A stretch of 64,000 nt of DNA from Maribacter orientalis (GTDB taxonomy: Bacteria > Bacteroidota > Bacteroidia > Flavobacteriales > Flavobacteriaceae). The stretch lies in the NCBI RefSeq assembly GCF_900109345.1, contig NZ_FNZN01000005.1, positions 186,001-250,000 on the forward strand, written 5' to 3'. Each line of letters begins with the position of its first letter. Positions within the stretch are counted from its first letter, which is position 1. Shown in pieces: positions 27,645 to 35,863 of the stretch. The notes under the pieces are model-generated. The model did not search any database and had not been told where the DNA came from. It saw only the letters and a list, made by a program, of their open reading frames with translations. The position numbers were made by a program, and so were the translations under genes.

Positions 27645-27760
27645 CCCCGGCTAGCGCTCGTTTGCAACGAGTACCCCCGCTATCGCGAGCGTCATGCTCG
27701 TGCCTTCAAGTATGAGTATAGTTCCTTCTACTCGCGCTCGTTTACAGCAAGAATTCGAGT
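27645..27760. repeat. REP-like palindrome, copy 2 and degenerate copy 3
   Basis: The core GGCTAGCGCTCGTTTGCAAC and GAGTACCCCC repeats the copy at 26813. It is followed by CGCGAGCGTCATGCTCGTG and CTTCAAGTATGAG; the last part also occurs near 26975-26999. A third, decayed piece (CTCGCGCTCGTTTACAGCAA) lies at 27731-27750. These make up most of the 380-base gap between 27508 and 27887, which otherwise holds only the terminator and no gene. Confidence 0.6.
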
Positions 27761-27887
27761 TAAAACCACTCTGAACAAATTGCAACCATACCGAATAAAA
27801 AGACGGCTTTTAAATACTTTTTCAAGTAGAACACTTATCGGAAAAATGGGTAGCTTGGTTCCTACTTGCAAACAGATTGTAGCTGGT

Positions 27888-28748
27888 TTAATCACGCGGT
27901 GCATGACCCATGGAATCTGGTGCTCCTTGGTGGTATCTAAATCTTTCCACTGATTTTCCATCGATTACTTTAATGCGCTTCCTGATGTTATTAAATAATT
28001 TTTCCTTTTCTGTAGCAGGATATTTATCAATATCATGTCCTAGATAATTATTCCATCCTGATGTCCATTGACTCACATATTTGGAGCCTGCGTTGACACG
28101 TTGTTCTACAAAATCGGTAATGTCTACTATGGTGTTTTTGTCGGACACATTGCCTCCATAAAAAAGGAATTCAGGAATAACATGGGCCTCTAATTTGTCT
28201 TGTATGATATGTCCTTCATACATCAAAGGCCATTCTGCTGCCCTCACCGCATCAGCAGCTAAATAGGCTGCCGCCCGATGATCACTTTTGTGCCAAACCT
28301 GATAATTATATCCAGGATCAAAAGCCATCAATACATCGGGTTTTAGCTTTCTTATATAATAGACCAATTTACCAATAGCTTCTTCTTTATTCGCAAATTC
28401 AAGTCTACCATCATCATAGCCCAGATTAATATACCGGTCTTCAGATAAACCAATCTGCTTCATGGCATCAAGTTGTTCAATACGTCTGATCTTGGCAAGA
28501 TCATCTTTTCCCAGTTTCGGATCCTTTGTTCCCACATTTCCGGTGCTCATGGTTAGGATATATATCTCATTGCCATTTTTGTTGAGCATAGCCAATGTGC
28601 CATGTGATTGATGGTCATCGTCAGGATGAGCCCCGATTAAAAGCACTCTCTTCCCTTTCCAGTTTTCAACTGTTTCCTTGGGTTGTGCAAACCCAATTAG
28701 TGAGGTAAAAATCAAATAGCCAAAAATTAAGAATCTAGTAGTTTTCAT
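27888..28748 (-). CDS. Exported PIG-L/LmbE family deacetylase
   Basis: This 286-residue protein has a signal peptide (1-21, ending GFAQ). The zinc-binding motif AHPDDDHQSHG (40-50) is diagnostic of the PIG-L family of N-acetylglucosamine-type deacetylases; the downstream histidine ligand is probably in WHKSDHRAA. Its partners suggest nothing specific, as it lies isolated in the accessory stretch. The C-terminus overlaps REP-flanked sequence but remains open. The substrate, presumably a GlcNAc-containing glycan or small molecule in the periplasm, is unknown. Confidence 0.88.
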   Translation of the reverse strand: MKTTRFLIFGYLIFTSLIGFAQPKETVENWKGKRVLLIGAHPDDDHQSHGTLAMLNKNGNEIYILTMSTGNVGTKDPKLGKDDLAKIRRIEQLDAMKQIGLSEDRYINLGYDDGRLEFANKEEAIGKLVYYIRKLKPDVLMAFDPGYNYQVWHKSDHRAAAYLAADAVRAAEWPLMYEGHIIQDKLEAHVIPEFLFYGGNVSDKNTIVDITDFVEQRVNAGSKYVSQWTSGWNNYLGHDIDKYPATEKEKLFNNIRKRIKVIDGKSVERFRYHQGAPDSMGHAPRD

Positions 28749-29097
28749 CAGTATACAATTTATGCTTTATATAAATATAAGTATTTTACGCATTTCAATT
28801 CTTCCGGATAAAAGTGATCATCAATTCATTTTCGTTTTTGGTGGAAATTGATTCGCTATCCGATATAGGTTTTTTCTTCTTGGGTCATTTTTAAATAATT
28901 ACGCCATCAATACCAGATGCTTCCATAAGTAGCTCAAAAACTATAATTTAGGAGAACACCAAAATAGATAAAGCTACCGAAGTAGTAGTGGTTAGATTTG
29001 TTAACCGATTGTGGAGTAGGAGATTGGCAGCTATAATACGTGATAAGTCCCTATATAGTTCACATGTACATTATAAATATGTTAATGAGTTCTAGCC
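28749..29097. other. Intergenic stretch with no recognised gene
   Basis: All frames are broken by stops. A short piece at about 28983-29000 (GTAGTAGTGGTTAGATTTG) resembles the start of the comM-tail repeat units, and GGAGATTGGCAGCTATAA at about 29020 weakly resembles sequence near 27010. I see nothing else. Confidence 0.4.
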
Positions 29098-29856
29098 TTA
29101 CTCTATATTTTGCCTTATCTGTTTAATTAATAGGTTAGTTTGCTCTTCTAACGGTAAATAGAAATTTGTATTTAGGTTTGTTGACATTACAATGAATAAG
29201 TATAGATTGGTTTCAAATTCTGGATTTTCAAGAAAAATAAAATCATTGTTTGGAAATTTACTTGGATCAACATCAATAAGAACGTCCTCAATAATATCCA
29301 AATGTCTTCTAAAATTTCCATTGTTTAAAAAAAATTGATGGGTGTAATTCTGTATTTTGATAACACTGTTTTCTTGATTTTTTACAAGTTCCAATTGTGA
29401 TTGTATTTCAGAAATTGCCTTTCTCAAGGATGGATCAGAAATGATGGATAATTTTCCAGAATTATTTATTTCATCATAGGTTCCTTTGTTGGGCACATAC
29501 CTAGATACCTACTTGAAAGCATCCACCATATTTTGGGACATTTCTTTCTCGCTTATAATTGGTAATGAAGGACCAGTGAATTTTCCAATTTCTAAAGAAC
29601 CTTCAATAATTGCAGTATTGGTTTCAATAGTCTTAGTGAGTATCGTGAGATTGGTTTCAAACTCTTGTAAAAGCGAAATCAACAATTGCTGTTCGATAGC
29701 CTTATTTTTTTGTTCTTCATTCCAATTATTTATCTGCAATGCAATCAAAATACCAATAACTACCAGTACTATTTCCCCAAAGGCATACAGTAGATATTTG
29801 TAGAATTTGTTTTCGGTAAGCAGACGTTGTCTTATACGACGGAAAAATTTAATCAT
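29098..29856 (-). pseudogene. DUF6090 family membrane protein with one amber codon
   Basis: From ATG 29856 the frame begins with FFRRIRQRLLTENKFYKYLL, one transmembrane helix (EIVLVVIGILIALQINNWNE) and a coiled, acidic periplasmic part, the layout of DUF6090. A single TAG at 29509-29511 after MVDAFK interrupts it. The same frame continues VSRYVPNKGTYDEINNSGKL to a normal stop at 29098, giving the expected length of about 250 residues. One substitution would restore it. A second, far more decayed DUF6090 relic lies at 30619-30699. Function of the family is unknown. Confidence 0.8.
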
Positions 29857-30055
29857 GGGAAGTGGTTAGTTATTCTTCCTAAGAAACTGAATAAAAATAA
29901 ATGACTTAAAATCAGTCAAATAATATTTAAAATGAAGAATACCACATTATATAGAGTTACAGATGAAGTAAAGGTTGATTATAGTGATTGTTAGAGGTCA
30001 CGGATCTTTAACTGAAAATTGTCATACATTACCGAGAAATTAATAAATAGTCGTT

Positions 30056-30271
30056 ATGGGATTTATCGCTGGCTTGATTGCATTGTTTTTGGGTTCAATA
30101 GTTGGTATAACTATAACGGTTATTTATTCATTAAAAAAAAATAGTAAAGGGAAAGAATTGTCTACTACCAAAATGGTTCTTTCTTCGCTTGGAGTATTTT
30201 TTATTTCAACTCTGATTGCCATTCCATCCATATTTTATCTTCTGTTTCTTATGTATAGTCGGGCAGCATAA
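30056..30271 (+). CDS. Small two-helix membrane protein, hypothetical
   Basis: A 71-residue frame from ATG 30056 has two hydrophobic helices (about 4-25 and 42-65) separated by a basic polar loop (LKKNSKGKELSTTK). The loop positive charge and helix spacing look like a real small membrane protein rather than random sequence. I recognise no family. It lies alone between the DUF6090 pseudogene and the second comM-tail repeat, so it is cargo of the accessory stretch if genuine. Confidence 0.5.
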   Translation: MGFIAGLIALFLGSIVGITITVIYSLKKNSKGKELSTTKMVLSSLGVFFISTLIAIPSIFYLLFLMYSRAA

Positions 30272-30290
30272 TTTAGTCAGTAGGTTGTAA

Positions 30291-30480
30291 CGTATTTTCT
30301 AAAGAACTTTATCATAAAAGTAATAGGTTGGTGGTTTCCCTATCAAGGTACGGAAATATTCAGTTCCTAATTTTTTGTATAATGCATTTGTCAGCTGCGA
30401 GATATTTTAAAGGTTACACCTTCGGGTGTATAGCCGAAGCGATGCAATATAGGAGTTTAGATATAGAAGGGTGGTTGGGG
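30291..30480 (+). repeat. comM-tail repeat unit 2
   Basis: TTTTCTAAAGAACTTTATCA and GGTTGGTGGTTTCCC match unit 1. The unit ends with TTACACCTTCGGGTGTATAG and then 15 codons at 30436-30480 reading EAMQYRSLDIEGWLG, against EAIQYRSLDREGWLG in comM. Most nucleotide differences from comM are in third codon positions. There is no complete gene: the frame runs into unrelated sequence on both sides. Confidence 0.75.
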
Positions 30481-30618
30481 AAGATTTATGAGGAGGCCAA
30501 CAAAATTCTATCCATGACATTTACTGAATTTACTTTCGGTCAAAAGTCTTTGTCCTATATTTTGTAAGAATTTAACCTTTTGAAGAATTTTTTTCAAACT
30601 TTTTTTTGACTACCATCT

Positions 30619-30699
30619 TCATTTCAATTATTGATTGGTAATGCAAATACGATTTCTCCAAAAGCATATTTTTATTACTTGCCTGTCCTATTTTTTAGA
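30619..30699 (-). pseudogene. Relic of a second DUF6090 gene
   Basis: Minus-strand translation gives LKNRTGK, two stops, KYAFGEIVFALPINN, a stop, then NE. This matches the DUF6090 signature ENRTGKYxKYAFGEIVLVV followed by ALQINNWNE, with Tyr and Trp codons turned into stops and about eight codons of the transmembrane helix deleted. The remainder of the gene is not recognisable. It lies just downstream of comM-tail unit 2. Confidence 0.65.
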
Positions 30700-31173
30700 T
30701 AGCATTTGCTGATGTATTGTCTGGATAAATTTAATCGTTTAAAGTAATGATCCAAAGTCGTCTAAACAAGTTAGTAAATCATTAATAACATTATAAGTAA
30801 TTGGTATACAGTGTTTTAATTAATTTATATTAAGATAGAGGCTATGTTAATAAAGTAGAGTTTAACCCCTGTTTTTAGCGCTTATAATAGTGAATATCAA
30901 GGACAATTTGATTTTTTATTACATGCCCTCAATGTTACTGGTTTTCAATCGCTCAGTAGAAAAACCATAGAGGTAAGAAATAGACGTTTCACGCAAGTTA
31001 AACCCATTTAGTATTAAATTTATAGTGATTTGTGGTAGGGTTTTTTCTGTACTAATTGTTTTAGAATATATAAGAATTAATCTTAAATCATATTTATAGT
31101 TAAAACCCCTATGAAACAAAAATTTAATTACCCCCAAATGAAAAATGAATTTAACCTATTAAACAATTTAAAA
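30700..31173. other. Gene-poor stretch upstream of the acidic lipoprotein
   Basis: A minus-strand frame of 72 codons (30919-31137) is open, but it runs into the upstream region of the lipoprotein gene and I recognise no family in it, so it is not called as a gene. The rest is AT-rich with stops in all frames and should contain the lipoprotein promoter, although no clear TAnnTTTG box is seen. Confidence 0.35.
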
Positions 31174-31926
31174 ATGAAAACCATTCAAAAAATGGCACTA
31201 GTTGCTTTAAGTGTTTTTACTGTTGTGTCTTGCAGCAAAAATAATGAGGATACTCTAAATGATTTACCCGTGGGTATCGCCTTAAAGGCAGATGCAAAAG
31301 TTAGAGTTGGTGATTTGCCTGTGGAAATTTTAGATTTTGTGGCAAGTGAATATCCTGATTTAACCATAGATGAGGCAGAAGAAGAAGATAATGGTAATTT
31401 TGAGGTAAAATTAAGTGATGGTACAGAACTTATTTTTGATGCCAATGGCATCTTTTTAGGCATTGATGATGACAGCCAAGAAAATGGTGATTTCGATGAC
31501 TCTGAAGTTGCTAAAGAAGACTTATTGCAAGTTATTTTGGACTATATCGAGCTAAATTATCCTGGAGTGGGGATAGATGAAGCAGAACTAGAACATAATG
31601 ATCAATACGAAGTGGAATTGAATGACGATACTATTTTGATTTTTAATATCACTGGTGATTTCCAGGGTGTTGGTGTCGATGAAAACGACCAAGATGATGA
31701 TGGAGATTATGACTGGGAAGAAGAAGATGGGAACGATGATGGAGACACTATAGACCCCGCCCAATTACCAGAGATGGCACTGTCGTATTTGAATGAGACC
31801 TACCCAAATCTTACCATTGTACATGCGGAAATTGAAGATGAAGGCGATTTTGAAGTAACCATGAGCAATGGGTTGGAAGTTTATTTTGATGCCGAAGGAA
31901 ATTTCCTTTCTGTGGATGAAGATTAA
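31174..31926 (+). CDS. Acidic lipoprotein with three PepSY-like repeats
   Basis: I start at ATG 31174, which gives a proper lipoprotein signal (MKTIQKMALVALSVFTVVSC, lipidated Cys20); an upstream ATG at 31111 would bury it. The mature part holds three repeats of about 60 residues, each of the form LPxxxLxYxxxxYPxLTIxxAExExxGxFEV-L-DGTELIFDAxGxFLxxDxD. They start near residues 49, 122 and 199 and resemble the PepSY-like/BLIP-like (DUF2874) fold. Linkers are very acidic (NDQDDDGDYDWEEEDG), suggesting calcium or other cation binding. A strong terminator follows. Confidence 0.8.
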   Translation: MKTIQKMALVALSVFTVVSCSKNNEDTLNDLPVGIALKADAKVRVGDLPVEILDFVASEYPDLTIDEAEEEDNGNFEVKLSDGTELIFDANGIFLGIDDDSQENGDFDDSEVAKEDLLQVILDYIELNYPGVGIDEAELEHNDQYEVELNDDTILIFNITGDFQGVGVDENDQDDDGDYDWEEEDGNDDGDTIDPAQLPEMALSYLNETYPNLTIVHAEIEDEGDFEVTMSNGLEVYFDAEGNFLSVDED

Positions 31927-31977
31927 GATAATTTATATTGTTAAAGAAGGGCTATAGTCCCAAACCACAATAAAATC

Positions 31978-32022
31978 ACCCTGTTGCCTAACTGTTTTTT
32001 AGAGTTAGGGAACAGGGTTTTT
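31978..32022 (+). terminator. Strong terminator after the acidic lipoprotein gene
   Basis: ACCCTGTTGCCTAACT pairs with AGTTAGGGAACAGGGT around a T-rich loop and is followed by TTTTT. It lies about 50 bp after the lipoprotein stop. Confidence 0.85.
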
Positions 32023-32048
32023 AATTTGTATTTTGAAGAGTTATAGAA

Positions 32049-32234
32049 GAAGTAGTGGTTGGTTTAACAATTTACTGAATTATTTAGTCTATAATAATCA
32101 TGCAATAACATACCTAGTTTGATTTTATACAAGGTATTTGCAGTAGCTCTGATTTTGTATTCCAAAGTTACACATTCGGGTGTTTACCTGAAGCTATACA
32201 ATACAGAAGTTTCGATAGAGAAGGTTGGTTGGGG
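32049..32234 (+). repeat. comM-tail repeat unit 3
   Basis: It starts AAGTAGTGGTTGGTTTAAC like units 1 and 2. It ends TTACACATTCGGGTGTTTAC and then 32190-32234 encoding EAIQYRSFDREGWLG, followed by Leu and a stop (TTATAA). This is the best-preserved tail outside comM itself; it differs from comM mostly at third codon positions. The unit abuts the end of the convergent aminotransferase gene at 32242 and forms most of the 315-base gap after the lipoprotein gene. Confidence 0.75.
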
Positions 32235-32241
32235 TTATAAA

Positions 32242-33357
32242 CTATCCCATCACTTTTCTGAGAGCTTTATCAAAAAGCTTTATTTCTTCTGTTGTACCAG
32301 TACTAATTCTTGCCCAATCATTAAATGGTGGAAAAGGTCTTCCTATTAGAACATTTTCTTTTTCCATGGCAGACATCATTTCATTTATCGGTATTCCGGT
32401 TTTGAAAAAAACAAAGTTTGTATGTGATTTTTGGTATTCTAAGTTCAAATCATTTAAGGTCTTGTAGATATCATTTTTTGCTTCCACATTTTTAGCAACG
32501 CTAAATTTGTAAAACGCATCATCTCTTAATGCTTCTTTAGCAGCTTCAATCGCTAAAACATTTGACATAGCCATAATGTTTTTTTTCAGTCTGGTCGCAA
32601 TGTCTGGTCGAGCGACTAAGTATCCTATTCGAAGCCCTGCAAGGCCATAAACTTTTGAAAATGTTTTTGAGACTATTACATTCATATTTTCCTTCACCAA
32701 TTCAATCATTGAAGGGTAATCGGGTTCGGTAATAAAATCGTAATAAGCTTCGTCACTAAAAACCATGGTTCTATTGCTAACGGAGGAGCAGAAATCTCTC
32801 AGTTTATTTCTGTCAAGTAATGTGCCTGTAGGATTGTTTGGGTTGCATATGAAAATCAAACCTGTTTTAGAGGTTATTCGTTTCTCCATTTCATCTAAAT
32901 TATGCCCCATGTTATTATCTACGGGAACTCGATGTACGGTAGCGCCAAAATTCTCGGCATAGGTCATGAGGGACTGAAAAGTAGGGTCAGCAGCAATAAT
33001 TTCACCGCCGTTAATTCCGTAGGTCAGACCAGCAGCCTTTAAACCTTCTGTAGAACCGCCAGTAATAACAATGTGATCTTTGGTTACACCTTCTTTCTGT
33101 GCTATTTGTTCTACTAATGGATGTAGCACCATTGAGGGGTATCTACAAGCAATATCCAATGAATTTTTAATTACCTCTCGTACTGCTTTTGATGGCCCAT
33201 ACGGATTTTCATTAGAATTTAATTTGGCAATTCTTGATTTTTCTAAATAATCAGATTTTTCGGTTGGTATGGCGAAAGCTCCAAATCCACCTAAAAAAGT
33301 AAAACCACTAGAAAGTCCAGCAGTTTTAAGCCATTGTCGTCTGTCAATAGTGTTCAT
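32242..33357 (-). CDS. Tat-signal aminotransferase, HisC-like
   Basis: This 371-residue class I/II PLP aminotransferase resembles histidinol-phosphate aminotransferase: CNPNNPTG (171-178), SDEAYYDF (201-208), the likely PLP Lys235 in SKTFSKVYGLAGLRIGY, and an Arg in ARISTG near the end. It begins with a twin-arginine signal (DRRQWLKTAGLSSGFTFLGG), so it should be folded with cofactor and exported to the periplasm, unlike cytosolic HisC. There are no other his genes nearby. The substrate is unknown; a role in periplasmic amino-acid or cell-wall metabolism is possible but unproven. Confidence 0.85.
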   Translation of the reverse strand: MNTIDRRQWLKTAGLSSGFTFLGGFGAFAIPTEKSDYLEKSRIAKLNSNENPYGPSKAVREVIKNSLDIACRYPSMVLHPLVEQIAQKEGVTKDHIVITGGSTEGLKAAGLTYGINGGEIIAADPTFQSLMTYAENFGATVHRVPVDNNMGHNLDEMEKRITSKTGLIFICNPNNPTGTLLDRNKLRDFCSSVSNRTMVFSDEAYYDFITEPDYPSMIELVKENMNVIVSKTFSKVYGLAGLRIGYLVARPDIATRLKKNIMAMSNVLAIEAAKEALRDDAFYKFSVAKNVEAKNDIYKTLNDLNLEYQKSHTNFVFFKTGIPINEMMSAMEKENVLIGRPFPPFNDWARISTGTTEEIKLFDKALRKVMG

Positions 33358-33433
33358 ATTTGTACCCTTTGGGTAAAAGATACGAAAATTGCCTATAAAA
33401 ATTTTAATTTGAGGAGCAGATGATGATTACTAA

Positions 33434-33997
33434 TTAAAAATATAACTCCTCATTATTTACATCATCTTCTTGTTTCTTAGGCGCTGTAAAAATATCCTTT
33501 AAAATAAAACTTGTTACTATAGTAAGACCTGTGGTTAAAATAGGAATCGAATAATCCCAATTTAATAGGTGCATAATGCCACCAGAAATAATGGTGATTA
33601 CACCAATGACCATTACAAAGTTCCAAATTATTTCAGTAAGGCTATTTCTTGAATTACCTTCTTTGTCCATAAAGTAAGTAGTGCCCTCCATGGCAAACCA
33701 TGCAATAAATGTAAGGGCTGTACCGACTTGGAAAATTACGGTGTACGGAAAAGATAGAATGGTTAAAATGCCATTAGTTGACCAAAATAGAACTAAAGCC
33801 ATTTTTATAATGTCTATAGTAAGTTTTTCTGTCTTCCTAAAAAAACGAAGGGAGTAGAAAACCAGTATTGCGGTAAACGAAATAAAAACTATACCTGCTG
33901 AATATGGCCATTGAAGAACCTGCATTAGCATACCTATTAAAAGGGTAGCTAAGGCTGCCCGAATCGGATTTTTAAATGCTTTTTTAGATTTTTCCAT
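33434..33997 (-). CDS. Multi-pass membrane protein, hypothetical
   Basis: This 187-residue protein has about six hydrophobic segments and a short polar, acidic C-terminus (KKQEDDVNNEELYF). I recognise no domain. Two repeated halves, each with an LxMQVLQWPYS / IMHLLNWDYS type motif, suggest an internal duplication of three helices. It is 11 bp downstream of the zinc-ribbon/nuclease-like gene on the same strand, so the two are likely co-transcribed. Confidence 0.7.
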   Translation of the reverse strand: MEKSKKAFKNPIRAALATLLIGMLMQVLQWPYSAGIVFISFTAILVFYSLRFFRKTEKLTIDIIKMALVLFWSTNGILTILSFPYTVIFQVGTALTFIAWFAMEGTTYFMDKEGNSRNSLTEIIWNFVMVIGVITIISGGIMHLLNWDYSIPILTTGLTIVTSFILKDIFTAPKKQEDDVNNEELYF

Positions 33998-34008
33998 GTC
34001 TACTTATT

Positions 34009-34455
34009 TTAATTAATAACTTTTATATTGGCTTTTAGGCCTTCCATAATTCCAATAATATTATTTACGGTTTCGTTTAAATAGTACCGTACAACAATAT
34101 GGGGAATTCGAATGGTTGTAAATCCATTTTTGAAGGAGTGCATAGCCTCTTCTAAATTGTTAATAGCCTCATGCTCGGTCAGTTTATCATATTTAGAGTC
34201 AATTTCAATATTGAGTTTTACACGTGATATGGCGATATCTATAGATTTTTTGCCATCCCACCATTCTAGCATAGAGTTTACACCAGCCTCTTTAAGGGCA
34301 TAGTATAATTGAATAGCCTCTAAAGAAGTATCGTGTTTGTTGATTAGTTTCTCAATACGTTCATAATGTTTGTTGCAGAGTTCTACACCTGCACTTTCCA
34401 TAGCATTTTTGTGGTCTATATAATCGAGTTCTTTCTTACATTCTAAACAAATCAT
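34009..34455 (-). CDS. Zinc-ribbon protein with PD-(D/E)XK-like core, hypothetical
   Basis: This 148-residue protein starts with CLEC (Cys3, Cys6) and CNKH (Cys27, His30), a likely treble-clef zinc site. The C-terminal part has GVNSMLEWWDGKKSIDIAI and KLNIEIDSKYDKL, then NGFTTIRIPH. Asp73 with Asp86-x-Lys88 fits the D...(D/E)xK arrangement of restriction-endonuclease-like folds, including the strand context hydrophobic-D-hydrophobic and EIDxK. It is paired with a downstream six-helix membrane protein gene. DNA cleavage is only a hypothesis from the motif. Confidence 0.65.
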   Translation of the reverse strand: MICLECKKELDYIDHKNAMESAGVELCNKHYERIEKLINKHDTSLEAIQLYYALKEAGVNSMLEWWDGKKSIDIAISRVKLNIEIDSKYDKLTEHEAINNLEEAMHSFKNGFTTIRIPHIVVRYYLNETVNNIIGIMEGLKANIKVIN

Positions 34456-34669
34456 TAATAGGTTAAGTTTAAGGTTTGGGGAAATTAATAACCTCGATAT
34501 TTTAAGATTAGTATGTAACCTCGATGAATGACATCCAACTTTTAGACGAACTGCATTTTTTTAGATTAACGGCATTTTGAAATGTTAAAATTGTGGTGAA
34601 ATTGATTTTGATGATGGTGAGCTAATTCATATTTAGAGATTATATTTACAAGAATGATAATTTTAATCC

Positions 34670-35863
34670 ATGTTTAAGAAATTAGGACCCGGTGTTCTTG
34701 TAGCAGCCGCGTTTATTGGTCCCGGTACAGTTACTGCTTGTACGCTTGCAGGAGTTAACTTTGGCTATAGTTTGCTGTGGGCCATGTTGTTATCGATAAT
34801 TGCGACCTATGTTCTTCAGGAAATGTCGGCAAGATTAGGTATCATAACTCAAAAAGGATTGGCCGATGTTATAAAACAAGAGTTAAGTAACCCATTGATA
34901 AGAAATAGTGTAATCACTCTTATATTTTCTGCTATTATTATAGGTAATGCTTCATATGAAGCAGGTAACATTGGTGGTGCTACCTTAGGAATGGAGGCTC
35001 TTTTTGGACTTAGCTATAATAATTTGTATCCAGTTATATTAGGATTGGCAGCATTTTCACTTCTCTTTTTCGGGAATTACAAATCCTTAGAAAAGGTATT
35101 TATATTTCTTGTATTAATTATGAGCCTGTCTTTTGTAATGACAGCCGTATTGACACAACCCAATCTTTGGGAATTAGTAAAGGGATTATTTGTGCCATCA
35201 ATCCCTGAAGATGGTATTTTGACCATTATAGCTTTGGTGGGTACGACGGTAGTGCCCTACAATCTTTTTTTACATGCAGCCTTGGTGAGTGAGAAGTGGA
35301 AATCAGAAAAAGATTTAAAACTTGCGAAGAGAGATACATTGGTGTCTATTATTTTAGGCGGGCTCGTATCTATAAGTATAATAATATCTGCGGCAGCTAT
35401 AAAAAGTACTGAAGTAAATAATGTGTTAGATATGGCAAAAGCATTAGAGCCACTGTATGGTTCTGCAGCTCTCTATTTTATGGGTATAGGTTTATTGTCA
35501 GCAGGTATCACTTCTGCTATAACAGCTCCTTTAGCCGCTGCGTACGTTGCGAATAGTTGTTTTGGATGGAAGGCTGAATTTAAGGACGCCAAGTTTCGAT
35601 TTATTTGGATATTGATTTTAGTCTTAGGGGTAGTTTTTCTATCCTTTGGTATTAAACCTATAGAAATAATAAAATTTGCTCAAATCACGAACGGATTACT
35701 TTTACCTATCATCGCTATTTTTTTACTATGGGTAGTTAATAGGGTAGGTGTTATGGGAAAATATAAAAATACCTTAGTGCAAAATTGCATAGGTTTGGCT
35801 ATTATTCTCCTTTCGATATTATTGGGAGCAAAAAGTATTTTAACCGTGTTAGGATTATTTTAA
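34670..35863 (+). CDS. Nramp-like transporter of the 5-oxoprolinase operon
   Basis: This 397-residue transporter of the LeuT fold has about eleven helices. In canonical Nramp metal carriers helix 1 contains DPGN and helix 6 MPH; here they read GPGT (17-20) and VPYN (195-198), so the metal-ligating Asp, Asn and Met are all absent. The ATG of pxpA follows the stop directly, and pxpBC come next. Bacillus subtilis has the same linkage (ycsG with ycsF and kipIA). Transport of 5-oxoproline or a related organic substrate is therefore more likely than metal uptake; this is an inference. Confidence 0.82.
   Translation: MFKKLGPGVLVAAAFIGPGTVTACTLAGVNFGYSLLWAMLLSIIATYVLQEMSARLGIITQKGLADVIKQELSNPLIRNSVITLIFSAIIIGNASYEAGNIGGATLGMEALFGLSYNNLYPVILGLAAFSLLFFGNYKSLEKVFIFLVLIMSLSFVMTAVLTQPNLWELVKGLFVPSIPEDGILTIIALVGTTVVPYNLFLHAALVSEKWKSEKDLKLAKRDTLVSIILGGLVSISIIISAAAIKSTEVNNVLDMAKALEPLYGSAALYFMGIGLLSAGITSAITAPLAAAYVANSCFGWKAEFKDAKFRFIWILILVLGVVFLSFGIKPIEIIKFAQITNGLLLPIIAIFLLWVVNRVGVMGKYKNTLVQNCIGLAIILLSILLGAKSILTVLGLF

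Noticed and set aside
27728-27961. 77-codon frame overlapping the PIG-L 3' end
   Set aside because: It is a shifted frame over the PIG-L C-terminus running into REP-like sequence, with no domain.
30328-30567. 79-codon plus-strand frame containing the comM-like tail
   Set aside because: It is an accidental frame across repeat unit 2; only the EAMQYRSLDIEGWLG segment is comM-related, and the flanks are unrelated sequence.
30919-31137. 72-codon minus-strand frame
   Set aside because: It overlaps the upstream region of the lipoprotein gene, no family is recognised and codon pattern is not distinct from background.
32119-32467. Two plus-strand frames around the third comM tail
   Set aside because: They are out of frame with the comM-like tail, and their 3' parts are antisense to the aminotransferase gene.
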